From assembly GCA_035578155.1 (NCBI GenBank), contig JAPWDM010000072.1, positions 248,001 to 312,000 of the forward strand: a stretch of 64,000 nucleotides of DNA. Reading direction: 5' to 3'. Below, piece after piece: positions 31,449 to 42,349 of the stretch; position 1 is the stretch's first letter; each line of letters begins with the position of its first letter. The notes beneath the pieces are model-generated. The model ran no database searches. It was not told where the DNA came from and worked only from the letters and a program-made list of their open reading frames with translations. Made by a program: the position numbers and the translations under genes. The DNA comes from Brachynemurus nebulosus (taxonomy: Eukaryota > Arthropoda > Insecta > Neuroptera > Myrmeleontidae).

Positions 31449-31566
31449 ACACTTTTCAACTTTTTAAATATTGTCTCACTCACTTTTTTTAAATAGATAC
31501 TTAAAAAGAAACTAAAAATTTCTTAATTTTTTTACTTCTTTTATTTACAAATATCCAAGACATCGC

Positions 31567-31792
31567 TCATCCAACCAAATAAAGTAGTAAAAAATAAAAA
31601 TTTTCGCTTTTTGATCAACATAAAAAAAATAAAAAAACCTATTCCTATTAACATATTGGACCAATACAACTAATATATTTTTCCACTAATATTAAACGAA
31701 ATATTAAATATTTTCAAATATTTTAACTCCAAAAAGTTTAATAAAATTAAAAAAACGTTATATCAACACTTACCACCTTATTTGGTTGGATG
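31567..31792. repeat. Spaced inverted repeat, 18-20 bp arms
   Basis: ctcatccaaccaaataaag (31,568) and its near-complement ccttatttggttggatgag (31,771) face each other about 190 bp apart. They could be ends of a small foldback element or part of the Polinton terminus. No target duplication was recognised. Confidence 0.55.
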
Positions 31793-32079
31793 AGTTGTTT
31801 GAAAGAAAAAAAACTATAAAATGATGTACGTGTTTTAATTGCTAAAATTTCTTCGTATTTATAGCAAACAACACAATCTAACCACACTACTGAAAAAAAC
31901 AATCTTTTTTTTTTTTGGGGGGGGGCACAACATTTTGAACCATGATTAAGTATGGTGTCACTTGACAAAGCAGTTTTTATTTACAAAAAATAAGAAAAAT
32001 TTCCAAAATTTTTTTATTTTGATAAATATGAACTATTAACTTTTTAAGTTTAAAGAGATAAAATAATTCACTGAATAAC

Positions 32080-32235
32080 ATAAATAAAATCAAGGACTTG
32101 AAAAAAAAACCTCGTATTCAGTAACATAAATAATATCAAGGATATTAAAAAAATCATACGATCAACAAGAAAAATAAAATCAAGGTTATTAAAAAAATCA
32201 TGTGAGCATCTGCGTAAATAAAATCAAAGATTATT
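32080..32235 (+). repeat. Degenerate tandem repeat, about 40-52-bp unit
   Basis: Four blocks repeat the words aacataaataaaatcaagg and ttaaaaaaatcat with changes. The array is diverged and purely AT-rich. Confidence 0.55.
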
Positions 32236-32540
32236 CCAAAATTATGGGGAAGGGAATAATTTGTTTCGTAATTCAATAGAATAATTGTAAAAAAATAGTA
32301 TTTTATCATACAAAAAAATTCTTAATTATGGTGGGAAAATATGTTTTAAATACAAAGAGCTGACATAAAAAATAGCAAATGTAAGATTGATTTCACAACC
32401 ACAACTGATTAAATATAAAATTGAAACAGGTATGAGTGAAAAATATGTTAAACAGAGTGTTGCGGAAAATGAGAAAGATAAGCCACTATCGGTTCCTACT
32501 CCAAACAAAATGAGCAAGCTTAGTGCCTACTCCAAACAAA

Positions 32541-33074
32541 ATGAGAAAGTTTAAAGAAACATCGAAACGTTTCAAACTACTTTTGGCTACAACATATGCA
32601 ACCAACGCTAGTGAAACTAAATTAATTGAAATTGGAACATTACCCTGTCAAGAGTTCAAAATAGTTGTAAATTTGTTCGCTCGTAGAGGATCTGAAAATA
32701 TTTATTTGGAGAAACAACATCTAGACATAATTTTCGAAAATCAAAAAAATATATTGGATTACTTTCACGAAGACACCTGCCAAGATTTGTATCTGAATTT
32801 GGGTGATGATATATGTGTTAAAAGTGAAATTTTCCAAAAAGGTGATAAAACTATAAAAACAATTAAAATTTTTAAAAATACAAATTTCATTTTACTTGGC
32901 TTATCATCATTTCAAATTTTATGTGATATAAAATTTATAATTAATGCTCAGATTGAAAAATTATATAATATGAATCTTTTGAATTATTTCACTCATATCA
33001 TGATACATATTAAAAATAACCAATGTAATTTACTTTTATCCAATGTTCCTTATAAATTCATACTATTAAGTTAA
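32541..33074 (+). CDS. Unrecognised 177-aa protein
   Basis: The ATG at 32,541 (MRKFKETSKRFKLL) gives 177 codons without interruption. A GTG-started extension to 32,523 lies in the duplicated 20-bp word and is not needed. The protein is non-repetitive with mixed hydrophobic and charged residues (KLIEIGTLPCQEFKIVVNLF near residue 27, DLYLNLGDDICVKSE near 85) and no transmembrane segment or catalytic motif I recognise. TATAAAA at about 32,414 could serve as a TATA box. It lies 1.1 kb beyond the Polinton ORFs on the opposite strand to PolB and may be a Polinton or adintovirus accessory gene. That is inference from position only. Confidence 0.6.
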   Translation: MRKFKETSKRFKLLLATTYATNASETKLIEIGTLPCQEFKIVVNLFARRGSENIYLEKQHLDIIFENQKNILDYFHEDTCQDLYLNLGDDICVKSEIFQKGDKTIKTIKIFKNTNFILLGLSSFQILCDIKFIINAQIEKLYNMNLLNYFTHIMIHIKNNQCNLLLSNVPYKFILLS

Positions 33075-33660
33075 TAAATAATTTAAAAATTCTCTTTTTT
33101 AATTACAATTAATTTACTTTTATCCAAAATGTTGCTTGTAAATTTATATTATTAAATAATAAAAATTTAAATGTTCATCTTAAAATCCTTTTTGTTATTT
33201 TACTTTCTCTTTGCCTAGAAAATTATGTTATTAAACATCAAAAATTTTGAAAACATTTTTCAAATTTTTGTATCTTTTTTAAGTAATATGGAAAGTAAGA
33301 GAAGGAAAAAAAGTCAATGTATGTTGCTTTAATATTTTATTTTCCAAAATATACAATACACTAAAAAAGTAAAAAAATTATATACCATTTTTTTTTCGGA
33401 ATGTTTTCCTGAAAAATAATTAAGAAAAAAAGGAGAAAATAAAAAAACGTTATTACGAAACTTTTTTTTATTTTTTTCTTACTTTTTTAACTTATATCTA
33501 AAATAGAAAATACTTTACAATTAAAAACTAAGACAAAACAATTAAAAAAAAAATTAAAAAAACTAAAAAAAACTACTTAACTAAATCTAGGTGTATTTTA
33601 ATCTGAAATTAAAAAAAAATACAAAAAATGTTAAAAATTAAAAAATATTTAATGCTAATA
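33075..33660. other. AT-rich intergenic stretch
   Basis: Low-complexity A/T runs; no gene seen. The first part contains a partial duplication of the preceding gene's last 40 bp (tttacttttatccaa...ttccttataaattcata versus ttgcttgtaaatttata). Confidence 0.45.
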
Positions 33661-33664
33661 TTTT

Positions 33665-34009
33665 CTACTCACCCCCATACACCCAAATGTTTAAAATGTT
33701 GTTCTCTACGAAGTAGAGGACAACTGTTAAAGCGATTTGAATCCTCCTCATCCACGGGGGCGTTTGGAAAAGCGGAGCCGCCTCCGCCGAGAACATTACT
33801 ATTGCCGGAATATTCTAAAAAATAAAAAAACAATTTTTGTAATAAAAAATAATAATTTACTTTCTAATAACTCACCCTCATTGATGGTGGCAGGTATGCC
33901 GCCACCCTTCTAAATATTCGTTCTTCTCGTGTGTCTACAACAAAAAAATTAAAATATGTATTAAAAAATATTAACAAAAACTTTTGGTGATCTAATACTT
34001 ACTTGACAT
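33665..34009 (-). CDS. Putative spliced 71-aa membrane-type microprotein
   Basis: On the minus strand three exons join in phase: 34,009-34,003 (ATGTCAA), 33,934-33,876 and 33,814-33,665. The introns are 68 bp (gtaagt...gttgtag) and 61 bp (gtgagt...ttttttag), both canonical. The product begins MSNTREERIFRRVAAYL and ends IWVYGGE; residues about 47-66 (IQIALTVVLYFV...) form one likely transmembrane helix. Exon 3 is strikingly GC-rich for this window. A further donor (GGGGTGAGT) overlaps its stop, with an acceptor at about 33,604, so the C-terminus could differ by a residue or two. A second exon-3 frame is also open, so the frame choice rests on splice phase. No family is recognised. Confidence 0.45.
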
Positions 34010-34275
34010 TTTTCCTTTCTGCTTTTCTGTGTTTTATTATAAAATAATTAATCTAAATTACACGAAACATGGTCTTTAAATACTATTTCATTTTTCAACA
34101 AACAACAATTTTTTTAAGAAGTGTTAAAGGCCATGGCTTACTTTAAAAAAACATATTTTTCTAGAGTTATAAACAAGTACACTAAGCCCTCTACGAATTA
34201 GGTATTTCAAGAGAGTTTTTTCACAATGTACGAAATTTTTGCCAAAAACCCCACCACCAATTGTTTTTCACCAGG

Positions 34276-34313
34276 TATATAATTATAAAAGAAAATTAAA
34301 ATATTTATCACTT
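34276..34313 (+). promoter_or_regulatory. TATA box and initiator before coiled-coil gene
   Basis: TATATAATTATAAAAG (34,276) and TCACTT (34,308) lie at the same distance as the pair before the ATPase gene and share the leading AGGTATATAA word. The inferred start site is about 9 bp before the ATG at 34,319. Confidence 0.45.
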
Positions 34314-34318
34314 CACAT

Positions 34319-35062
34319 ATGAAAATCAGTGAAAGCCTTTCAAAAAATAGTTATAAAAAAATTTATGAAAATAGTGTTAAAAAATTTGTTAATGAAAAAA
34401 TTAGAGAAACAAGAAGTTATTTTGAAAGGGTGGGTAATTCACAAATTAGGAACAGTTTAAGAGAGTATGAGAAAAGAAAAGATTTTGAAATAAATGATAT
34501 ATTTGAGAATAAGTTAAAGTTTTTTGAAGATAAAATATCAATACTTCAACTCGACACCACATCTCGAATTGAGGAGTATTAAAGAAGAATTATTGATTAT
34601 ACTAGAAATGAAATTATTAAAGCAAAAAATGACATACAAAATAATATTAATGAAAATATTTCAAACATCAATAAGGAAATAATAAGATTAGAGACATTAT
34701 GTGTTAGTGCAAATCAGCGAGAAAAGCTAGCTATCTCTTCACTTCCTTGGAATACACAAAAAGAATATGTAACGAAATATCTTGATGAAAAATTAGAAAA
34801 CTTGAGAAAAGTCAATGAAGAAAATATTTCAAATTGGAGAAATGAGTTCAGTAGTCTACTTAAAGAACTAAAAAATGACTTTACCAGTTTTAAGCACCAT
34901 ATGCGCCTAATACTAACTGACATGACAACTGAATCTCGTACGAATTATTTTCAAATAATTCAGGAAAATTTTGAAAATTGTCAAATTGAATTAAATAAAA
35001 AAATTGATAAATTGAGGCAAGATTTATTTTTATTTAAGATCACCAACAAAGAAGAGAAATAA
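34319..35062 (+). pseudogene. Long coiled-coil protein with one in-frame stop
   Basis: One frame from the ATG at 34,319 to the stop at 35,062 would give about 247 residues but carries a TAA at 34,580-34,582 (after TTSRIEEY). Both halves are highly charged with heptad-like spacing (e.g. NKLKFFEDKISIL; LEKNLRKVNEEN-like region near 34,795; LNKKIDKLRQDLFLFK at the end), indicating an extended coiled coil. No transmembrane part or enzyme motif. It may be a structural or tegument-like protein of a viral element, by position next to the Polinton; other explanations are open. Confidence 0.5.
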
Positions 35063-35096
35063 CATTCTGCATTCGAGACTTCAATTAATTCACATC

Positions 35097-35369
35097 ATGT
35101 TACCAGACTACTTAAACAATCGACAAAATTCCAACAATGAATTAGGCAGAGAAACTGATTTAATATTGGCACGAGAAAGTCTAAAAATACTGAATCATAT
35201 TTTGGAATTCATGTTAAATATTAAACAAGAAATTTTAGATAAAAAACGATATTTTATTGATGAAAACTTTGTTAAATTTGCAAGAGATTTTCAGAAGATT
35301 ATTGAAAAAGAAAGTCAAGAATTGTTACTTGAAATACTTTCTGTAACAAAAGAAAATATTGAAAGGTAG
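35097..35369 (+). CDS. Small helical protein, 90 aa
   Basis: An uninterrupted 90-codon frame from ATG follows the coiled-coil gene by 34 bp on the same strand. The sequence (ESLKILNHILEFMLNIKQEIL near the middle) predicts amphipathic helices. No known domain was recognised. The tight spacing suggests shared expression with the gene before it. Confidence 0.5.
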   Translation: MLPDYLNNRQNSNNELGRETDLILARESLKILNHILEFMLNIKQEILDKKRYFIDENFVKFARDFQKIIEKESQELLLEILSVTKENIER

Positions 35370-35510
35370 GAAAAAATGTTCACGAACAACTGAAGCGGTT
35401 TTAGAAAATTGTAAGAAAGGAAAATGTATAAATACTTTCATTAATACATCAACACAATTTAGTTTAAAAATAAGTTTTTTGGTGCATATATAGTTTTAAA
35501 TAATTATAAG

Positions 35511-36765
35511 AAGTTAAAAAAGAGAAGAACCTGGATTCGACCCTACCTAAACAAAAGAGAAACGCTACAAAATTTAAGCAAAGAATTAATTTTGGATAAT
35601 TATTTATTCAACAACTTCGCTAGAATGTCAAAAAGCGACTTTGAATACTTACTTCAAAAAATTGGACCAAAAATTCAAAAACAGTCGACAGTAATGCGAG
35701 AACCAATACCAATAACGACAAGATTGGCAATCACATTACGATTCTTGGCAACTGGAGACTCCTATAAGTCTTTAATGTACTTATTCAGAGTGTCTGATTG
35801 TTCAATTTCTCTTATTGTTCCGGAAGTATGTGCAGCTTTAATACAAGGATTGAAAGAATTAATTCAAGTAAGTCAAAACGTATTTATTTATTAAAAATTA
35901 GAAAAGTAACTAGTATTAAACATAGTTTTTAATATTCAAAAAAATTACTTAAATGATATTCAGAAAAACAAGGTATTCAGTATTCTAAATGTCTTGTACA
36001 AATATGTATGTTTGACTGAAGTTAAAAAAATTTGTTTTTCAATTTCAGTCAAGTATTCTATTACATGTAAAAATTAATACAAATCAATATTATTCAAACA
36101 CACTTAAGACAAGGTTTTTGTAAGCTGTAGTAGATTTAATTGAATTTTCCGATTGACTTTGACTGTTGTTTTTTGCGAGTGAATTTGTGAGTGTAGGATT
36201 TGTGAGCCAATCCTCAGTTTGATAACCGGGTTCGGGAGTAACACTTGCCTGTCTTGAGGGCGTTGAAGTGACATCTGAACAGAAACTATTTGAAGTACCG
36301 GCAGATTGAGACCAATAACCAGCAATACAATTTTTGTCTACCGATGCTGGATAGGAGATGTTTTGCATGTTTAGTAAACTTGGAGATGCAATATTGCTGT
36401 TTGAACTACCGTTTAACATCTTCATATCTGCTTCAAATAAAATTTTACTTATTTGAAATTCCACATAAGAACGAGTGCATTTGTCGTATGTTGTTAACTT
36501 GTTAGCAACGTATTCTCCGAAACAAGAAGAGTCATTTTTATTTTCTCCACTTTTATTATTATATTTACTGCCTTTTCAAGGGTATCATCGATAACATTTG
36601 CCTTCTTCCTCTTTTTTGGAATGTTAGTAGAAGCTGGAACAGATTCCGTTAAATTTAAGGAATCAGCTGTATCTTTCATTTCCAACATCTCAGTTTCTAG
36701 AGTCTCCGTTATCTAGAAAAAATAAAAAATGATAACTGCTGCGTAGTACCTACATTAATTGCAGA

Positions 36766-36828
<63 letters not shown>

Positions 36829-37759
36829 TATAAAAGAATAATGTTTGAATAATAAACATTTTCCTCAGAGTTATTTTGTATTATCTCTACCCCCTATGGT
36901 TACGACTCGTCTGTTTTTTTTTTCCAACAAGATTTTATATTAAAGTATTATTTTTCAGATACCTTCATCTGAAGAACAGTGGAAACTAATTGCTAAGGAT
37001 TTCGAAGATCGTTGGAATTTCCCACACTGTCTTGGGGCAATGGATGGAAAACATATTGCAGTCGTGTGTCCACCTAACAGTGGAAGCAAATATATCAATT
37101 AAAAAAATTTTTTCAGTATCGTATTATTTGCTGTAGTTGATGCAAATTATAAATTTTTGTACGTTCATGTAGGATGTCAGGGCAGAATTTCGGATGGTGG
37201 AGTTTTTAGGCACACAGCTTTTGGGAAAGCTCTTTTGAACAATGCTCTAAATATACCCAAAGCGGAACCCCTTCCTGGTAGAGAAATGTTAACTCCTTTT
37301 GTTTTTCTTGCCGATGATGCTTTTCCGTTAACAGAGAATATTTGCAAACCCTATACTATAGATTTAAGGATAGGATTTCCTAAGCGCATTTGTAACTATA
37401 GAATATCTAGAGCCCGCCGAATTGTTGAGAACGTATTTGGTGTAATGGCTTCAGTTTCTCGAGTTTTGCATACTACGATTGATATCAAGCTTGAACATGT
37501 AAGAACAGTAGTTATGACTTGTGTGTACTTACATAATTTTTTAAGAACAAGAAAAACATCACAAACCTTATATAACCCGCCTGGAACTTTTGATTTCGAA
37601 GATGTCAATATTGGAACGGTAATATCAGGATCTTGGCGTAGTGATGAAATAAACCTAACTACATTACAACACACGGGCAGAAATTCAAGCATAAGAGCAA
37701 AAGAGATTAGGGATGAATTTACACATTATTTCATGACTGAACGTTGCAGAGTAGCCTGA
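35511..37759 (+). pseudogene. PIF/Harbinger transposase, two exons, one stop
   Basis: Exon 1 (to 35,867) carries the N-terminal helical part (RRTWIRPYLNKRETL, then LAITLRFLATGDSYKSL). The intron 35,868-36,958 has a GTAAGT donor and a TTTTTCAG acceptor, phase 0. Exon 2 (36,959-37,759) has the DDE_Tnp_4 catalytic core: GAMDGKH, then ADDAFPLTENI and RARRIVENVFGVM. A TAA at 37,100 interrupts the family's usual Y-N-Y-K site just after GSKYIN. No ATG was found for exon 1. The enzyme would cut the element at 3-bp TWA targets with a MADF/Myb-like partner, found here on the other strand. Confidence 0.9.
36767..36825. repeat. (TA)n microsatellite in Harbinger introns
   Basis: About 59 bp of perfect TA lie just 3' of the MADF exon-2 acceptor and inside the transposase intron. 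Confidence 0.95.
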
Positions 37760-38108
37760 CAAGATAATTATTTACATTGAAATTTAAAAAATCAATAGGC
37801 ATCGTAACGGTTACGCGAGCGCCTCTGGCTTTTTTAAATTAGAAGCTGAATTAAGTAAAAATTTTTGTATACGTTTTGCCGATAGAAATATGTATTATAC
37901 AAATTATGTGCGGATTACTAGATTTTATTATACCAATTAAACGTATACGTATATTTTTACTTGATACTAGTTCTAATTTTACCACGAGGCGTGAGTGAAA
38001 ATCTTTGCGTCGCCAATAAATTGATTGGAATTAATATTGGAAAACCATTTGGATTTTTTATTTTACTACGTAGTGAATAAATACGTATATTTTTTGTAAT
38101 TCCGGGAC
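37760..38108. other. Spacer after transposase gene
   Basis: No gene was seen. Inverted words atacgtttt/aaaacgtat recur at 37,868, 37,940 and 38,080, perhaps subterminal repeats of the transposon. Confidence 0.35.
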
Positions 38109-38740
38109 TAAAAGATATGATTTAGTCCCTCGTAATAGGGAGTGAAGTGCCACTTTTAGCCCCTTGGGACTAAAAGTGAAACTTTTAGTCCCAAGGGACT
38201 AAAAAATTATTTTGCTCCCGCTTTTAAACCAATCAGGAAGAACAATTTACAGAAATTTTACTTAAATAGTGTTGCTAGGTAATTGAAAATAATAAACAAA
38301 AAAATTCAAACTTGTAGATAAACACAAATGTTATTTACTCGTATATTGTATTATGGCGCAAACTAAAAAGAACTTTTTTATCTACATCTACCTTTATCTT
38401 TGTCTATCATATTAATAAATAGAAGTTTACTCACTCACTCATATAAAAACATAATTACTTGGTTTGGTTGGTAACTATGGAAATAATACAATTTGTGTTC
38501 CCGTCACCTCAGTTTCTGGAGGTCTTTTGAGCTTGCGCCCATAATATAATTCGATTGAGTTATTCAAAGTATACTTGATGGAATATTATTTTACATACAA
38601 TTTGAATGACATTTAAGTAATTTTTGTAATTTTTACAATTTTATATTATCCGGAATTGTAAAAAATAGTAATACACTACAGGACTAAAGTCGGGACTAAA
38701 CTTCACACCCGGGATTAAAACTCACTCTTTAGTCCCTTGG
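38109..38740. repeat. GGGACTAAA-rich foldback repeat
   Basis: The word gggactaaa or its complement occurs about ten times in two clusters (38,105-38,215 and 38,680-38,740) in both orientations. In the first cluster 38,161-38,197 is a perfect palindrome with 17-bp arms (cccttgggactaaaagt) around a GAA loop. The clusters face each other and could be subterminal repeats of a MITE or of the Harbinger element. The middle is AT-rich without coding signal. Confidence 0.7.
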
Positions 38741-39222
38741 TGTATAACATACTATATGCTTTAATGAATTTTTTTCTTAAATATATATAATAAAATTAGC
38801 AGTTTTGAAATTTTATTTACCTTAAACAATATCTTATAGGAGTATTTATAAATGTTTTGTAAAATATTAATAAAATTATATGTACTTACTATTTCTGTTG
38901 TATTTTCGCTGTCCATTCCTGGATCTGGAATATCTCGCGAAAGTATAAATGATACGGCATCAAATGCAAACCAAGTGGTATGTTTTCCTCCTGCACTACC
39001 ACTTTTCTTTTTCTTTTGTTCACTTTTTGCATACGTTCGCAGGCTTCGAAATTTTTTATACGCCTCATCACTACTGATATTAAATTTCTTTGATATCAAT
39101 TCCCAACCGTCTTTTTTAGCATTCCGATCTTTGTATTCCTTTGCTTCAACGTCCCACAGAGCCGGATTTAAATGAATTTCATTTATAAAATCAATGGTTT
39201 TCTCATTAGACCAATTGTTCAT

Positions 39223-40379
<1,157 letters not shown>

Positions 40380-40615
40380 CCGCACGATAACTCTCGAACA
40401 AAATGTTCTAGGTTTACGAAATTTGGTGAAAATGTTGGAAGTCCCAAACCGTTGGACAAGTTCGTTAGCCAGGCACGTCCGATGCCAGGAACATGGTTTT
40501 TGTTCTTGAAAAAAATTAGTTTTTTGCCAAAATTTCCACTATTCAAAACTTTGCCAAATTTTTTTACACTATTAGAAAGAGGAGAAGAAATCACATAAAG
40601 TAGATCTTCAAACTA

Positions 40616-41116
40616 CACACACCGGCATAATTAGCGGAACACAAAAAAATATAAAAACCTATTTATTAAACAAAGTTGGCGGGTTTTTTTCATTTTTACT
40701 TAAAATAATATTGAAGTAACGAATCAGTTCACTTTCCATTGAATTTTTTCTATTTATTATTGATGCAATTCTTTTTAAGAGGTCTGTCACTTTCGAATTC
40801 AAATGCCGCTTCTTCTCAATGTGGTCGAGCTTCAAACTGTCGTAATTGAAGAATGGTTTTATGGTAATTGAAGAATGGTTTCATTTTCTGTTTGTTAAAT
40901 AATCTTTAACTTAAATTATTCTTAGACGACATAAGATTCCAAAAATTTGCCATTTTATATGGTTACTTGTTTTGCTACCGAAAATAAACGTATATCGACT
41001 TGTGAACATGTAATTTTAAGTGAATAATTAAATAAGATTAATATTTTCTTGAAATTAAGTGGTTTGTTTGATTTTTATAGATATTTTGTATGTTCCGCTA
41101 ATTCTGCCGGTGTGTG
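40616..41116. mobile_element. Tc1-type MITE, 501 bp, TA-flanked
   Basis: Near-perfect terminal inverted repeats (cacacaccggcataattagc at 40,616; complement with one mismatch ending at 41,116) continue for about 26 bp and are flanked by TA on both sides. The inside has no open transposase frame. The terminal sequence and TA target are as in Tc1-family elements. Confidence 0.88.
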
Positions 41117-41248
41117 TATTATTGTATGTCAACTAATTTCCAAGAAAAACTAATTTTTATAAACGAAAATTCGCTATGTTATGCAGGATGCTGCGACAGG
41201 CGTATTTTTTTATTCTATGCTATAACGGGACGAGGCCTATTATAGGCT

Positions 41249-41304
41249 ACGATTCTTGGCGACTGAAGACTCCTGTAAGTCTTTAATATACTTATTCAGA
41301 GTAT
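41249..41304 (+). pseudogene. Scrap of the Harbinger transposase exon 1
   Basis: These 56 bp match 35,738-35,793 (RFLATGDSYKSLMYLFR-coding) with about four differences. It is a second, separate fragment of the same family, ending at an (AAT)n tract. Confidence 0.85.
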
Positions 41305-41319
41305 TTAAATATTCAGACA

Positions 41320-41322
<3 letters not shown>

Positions 41323-41361
<39 letters not shown>
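41323..41361. repeat. (AAT)n microsatellite
   Basis: About 13 perfect AAT units follow the Harbinger scrap. Confidence 0.95.
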
Positions 41362-41362
<1 letters not shown>

Positions 41363-41423
41363 TTATATTTATTTGCATCTGAATAAGTACAGACTAGGCT
41401 AATAACCTGTAGGTAAAAGTAAT

Positions 41424-41612
41424 ATGGCCGGGCAATGTTTATATATTTTCGCTCAGACACCGACAACACCGGCAACACGCAAGCCAGTAGTTGCAACATG
41501 AAATATATTGCCTGGCCATACAGCCACATTGCCGGGCCATGCGAATATATTGCCGGAAATATTTCTAAACCTCGAGCAATATTGCCCGGCCACTGTTGCC
41601 GGCCACACATTG
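41424..41612. repeat. Cluster of inverted and direct ATTGCCGGGCCA words
   Basis: The word attgcc(g/c)ggcca or its complement occurs at about 41,424, 41,500, 41,528, 41,548, 41,580 and 41,598. The outer copies (tggccgggcaat and attgcccggcca) are inverted, so the block may be a small foldback element. It also yields an apparent ORF on each strand that I do not regard as coding. Confidence 0.6.
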
Positions 41613-41656
41613 CCGTAAAATGTTGCTCGTTTACAAGCACCTTAACTTATTCTCTA

Positions 41657-42151
41657 TTTTTTATGATTTTCATTACAATTAGTTTTCACGGAATTTAGTT
41701 TTTGTTGGAATTCACATTTTGTGTTTGTGATATCTTTTTCAAATTTATTTATAAAATGATCAATCCTGGCATTAGTATCATCTAATTTTTTATTTGTATT
41801 ATCAATTTTGTTAGTTTACGAATAAATTTTGTTAGTTTGCAAATTGATTTTGTTATTATGTATTTGTAAACTATTGTAAAGCATTGTAAGCATACCTTTG
41901 ATGTCATCGTGAGGGCTTGGTACTGGATCATTTGACGATTGGGGTTCCTCGGCGCTGCTGGTAGTTGTTTCCACTCCGGAGTCTCGGGATAGTTGTTCTT
42001 CAATTTGAAGCTGCACTGGTTCACCTGTTGATTCCATATTGTCATGAACAGCATTGTTCCTTGGGGTTGATGCATACAATTCTCCGGATGAAAACAAGAC
42101 GCTGGAGACACCAATATTGCTTTTCTCCATGGTTAAATTGGTGGTATCCAT
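41657..42151 (-). pseudogene. Gag-like N-terminal coiled-coil fragment
   Basis: The minus-strand frame from ATG (MDTTNLTMEKSNIGV) runs 111 codons; after a stop near 41,816 the same style continues (KLDDTNARIDHFINKF, then EFQQKLNSVKTN) to about 41,657. The serine-rich start followed by a Lys/Asn/Asp coiled coil is how many Gypsy gag proteins begin. No capsid core or zinc knuckle is present, so this is a truncated piece. Other coiled-coil proteins remain possible. Confidence 0.4.
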
Positions 42152-42282
42152 TTCGGTCGATTGGCTTAAAGTGTTTTGTGTAATGGCACTCTGTAATGGT
42201 CCGATAGTTGGCGTGGTTTAAATGCTTGGTAACTTATTGTTACAACGAAGATATTTTATTGATTTGAACTAATTTTCTTTGT

Positions 42283-42338
42283 TTCGATGTCCCTGATAAT
42301 TGATCCAACAATTGTTTCGATGTCCCTGATAAAAGGTC
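42283..42338 (+). repeat. Two direct copies of TGTTTCGATGTCCCTGATAA
   Basis: Twenty-base copies lie 35 bp apart, separated by ttgatccaacaat, directly upstream (on the minus strand) of the gag-like fragment. They may belong to that element's LTR or leader. Confidence 0.7.
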
Positions 42339-42349
42339 GAAGGTGGAAT

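Larger units (their letters stand above)
13150..31450. mobile_element. Decayed Polinton/Maverick (adintovirus-like) element
   Basis: Within this interval lie a double-jelly-roll type major capsid gene, a penton-like gene, an adenain-type protease, a PLA2 virion-type protein, a packaging ATPase, a retroviral-type integrase with chromodomain and a family B DNA polymerase. This set defines Polintons and their viral relatives, the adintoviruses. Capsid-side genes are mostly on the minus strand, ATPase to integrase on the plus strand and polymerase on the minus strand. Removing the 7-kb BEL insertion leaves about 11.2 kb; full Polintons are usually 15-20 kb, so the ends may lie further out, possibly including the cluster at 32.5-35.4 kb. 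Terminal repeats were not found. Many frameshifts show it is inactive. Confidence 0.9.
31449..32540. other. AT-rich stretch; possible Polinton end region
   Basis: No coding gene is supported. It contains a spaced inverted repeat and a degenerate tandem repeat (separate entries) and a T12-G10 homopolymer junction at about 31,907-31,926. The 20-bp word cctactccaaacaaaatgag occurs twice, 31 bp apart, directly before the next gene (32,495 and 32,526). Confidence 0.4.
36090..39222 (-). pseudogene. Harbinger MADF-domain partner protein, two exons
   Basis: Exon 1 (39,222-38,890) starts MNNWSNEKTIDFINEIH and encodes a MADF DNA-binding domain (WELISKKFNIS, FRSLRTYAKSEQKK). Donor GTAAGT follows, phase 0. 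Exon 2 (36,712-36,090) opens after TTTTCTAG and encodes PKKRKKANVIDDTLEKA and then, after a one-base slip near 36,555, FGEYVANKLTTYDKC and a BESS-like end, with stop at 36,090. The 2.2-kb intron contains transposase exon 2 on the opposite strand. PIF elements use such a protein to bring the transposase to the nucleus and the DNA ends. Confidence 0.78.
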
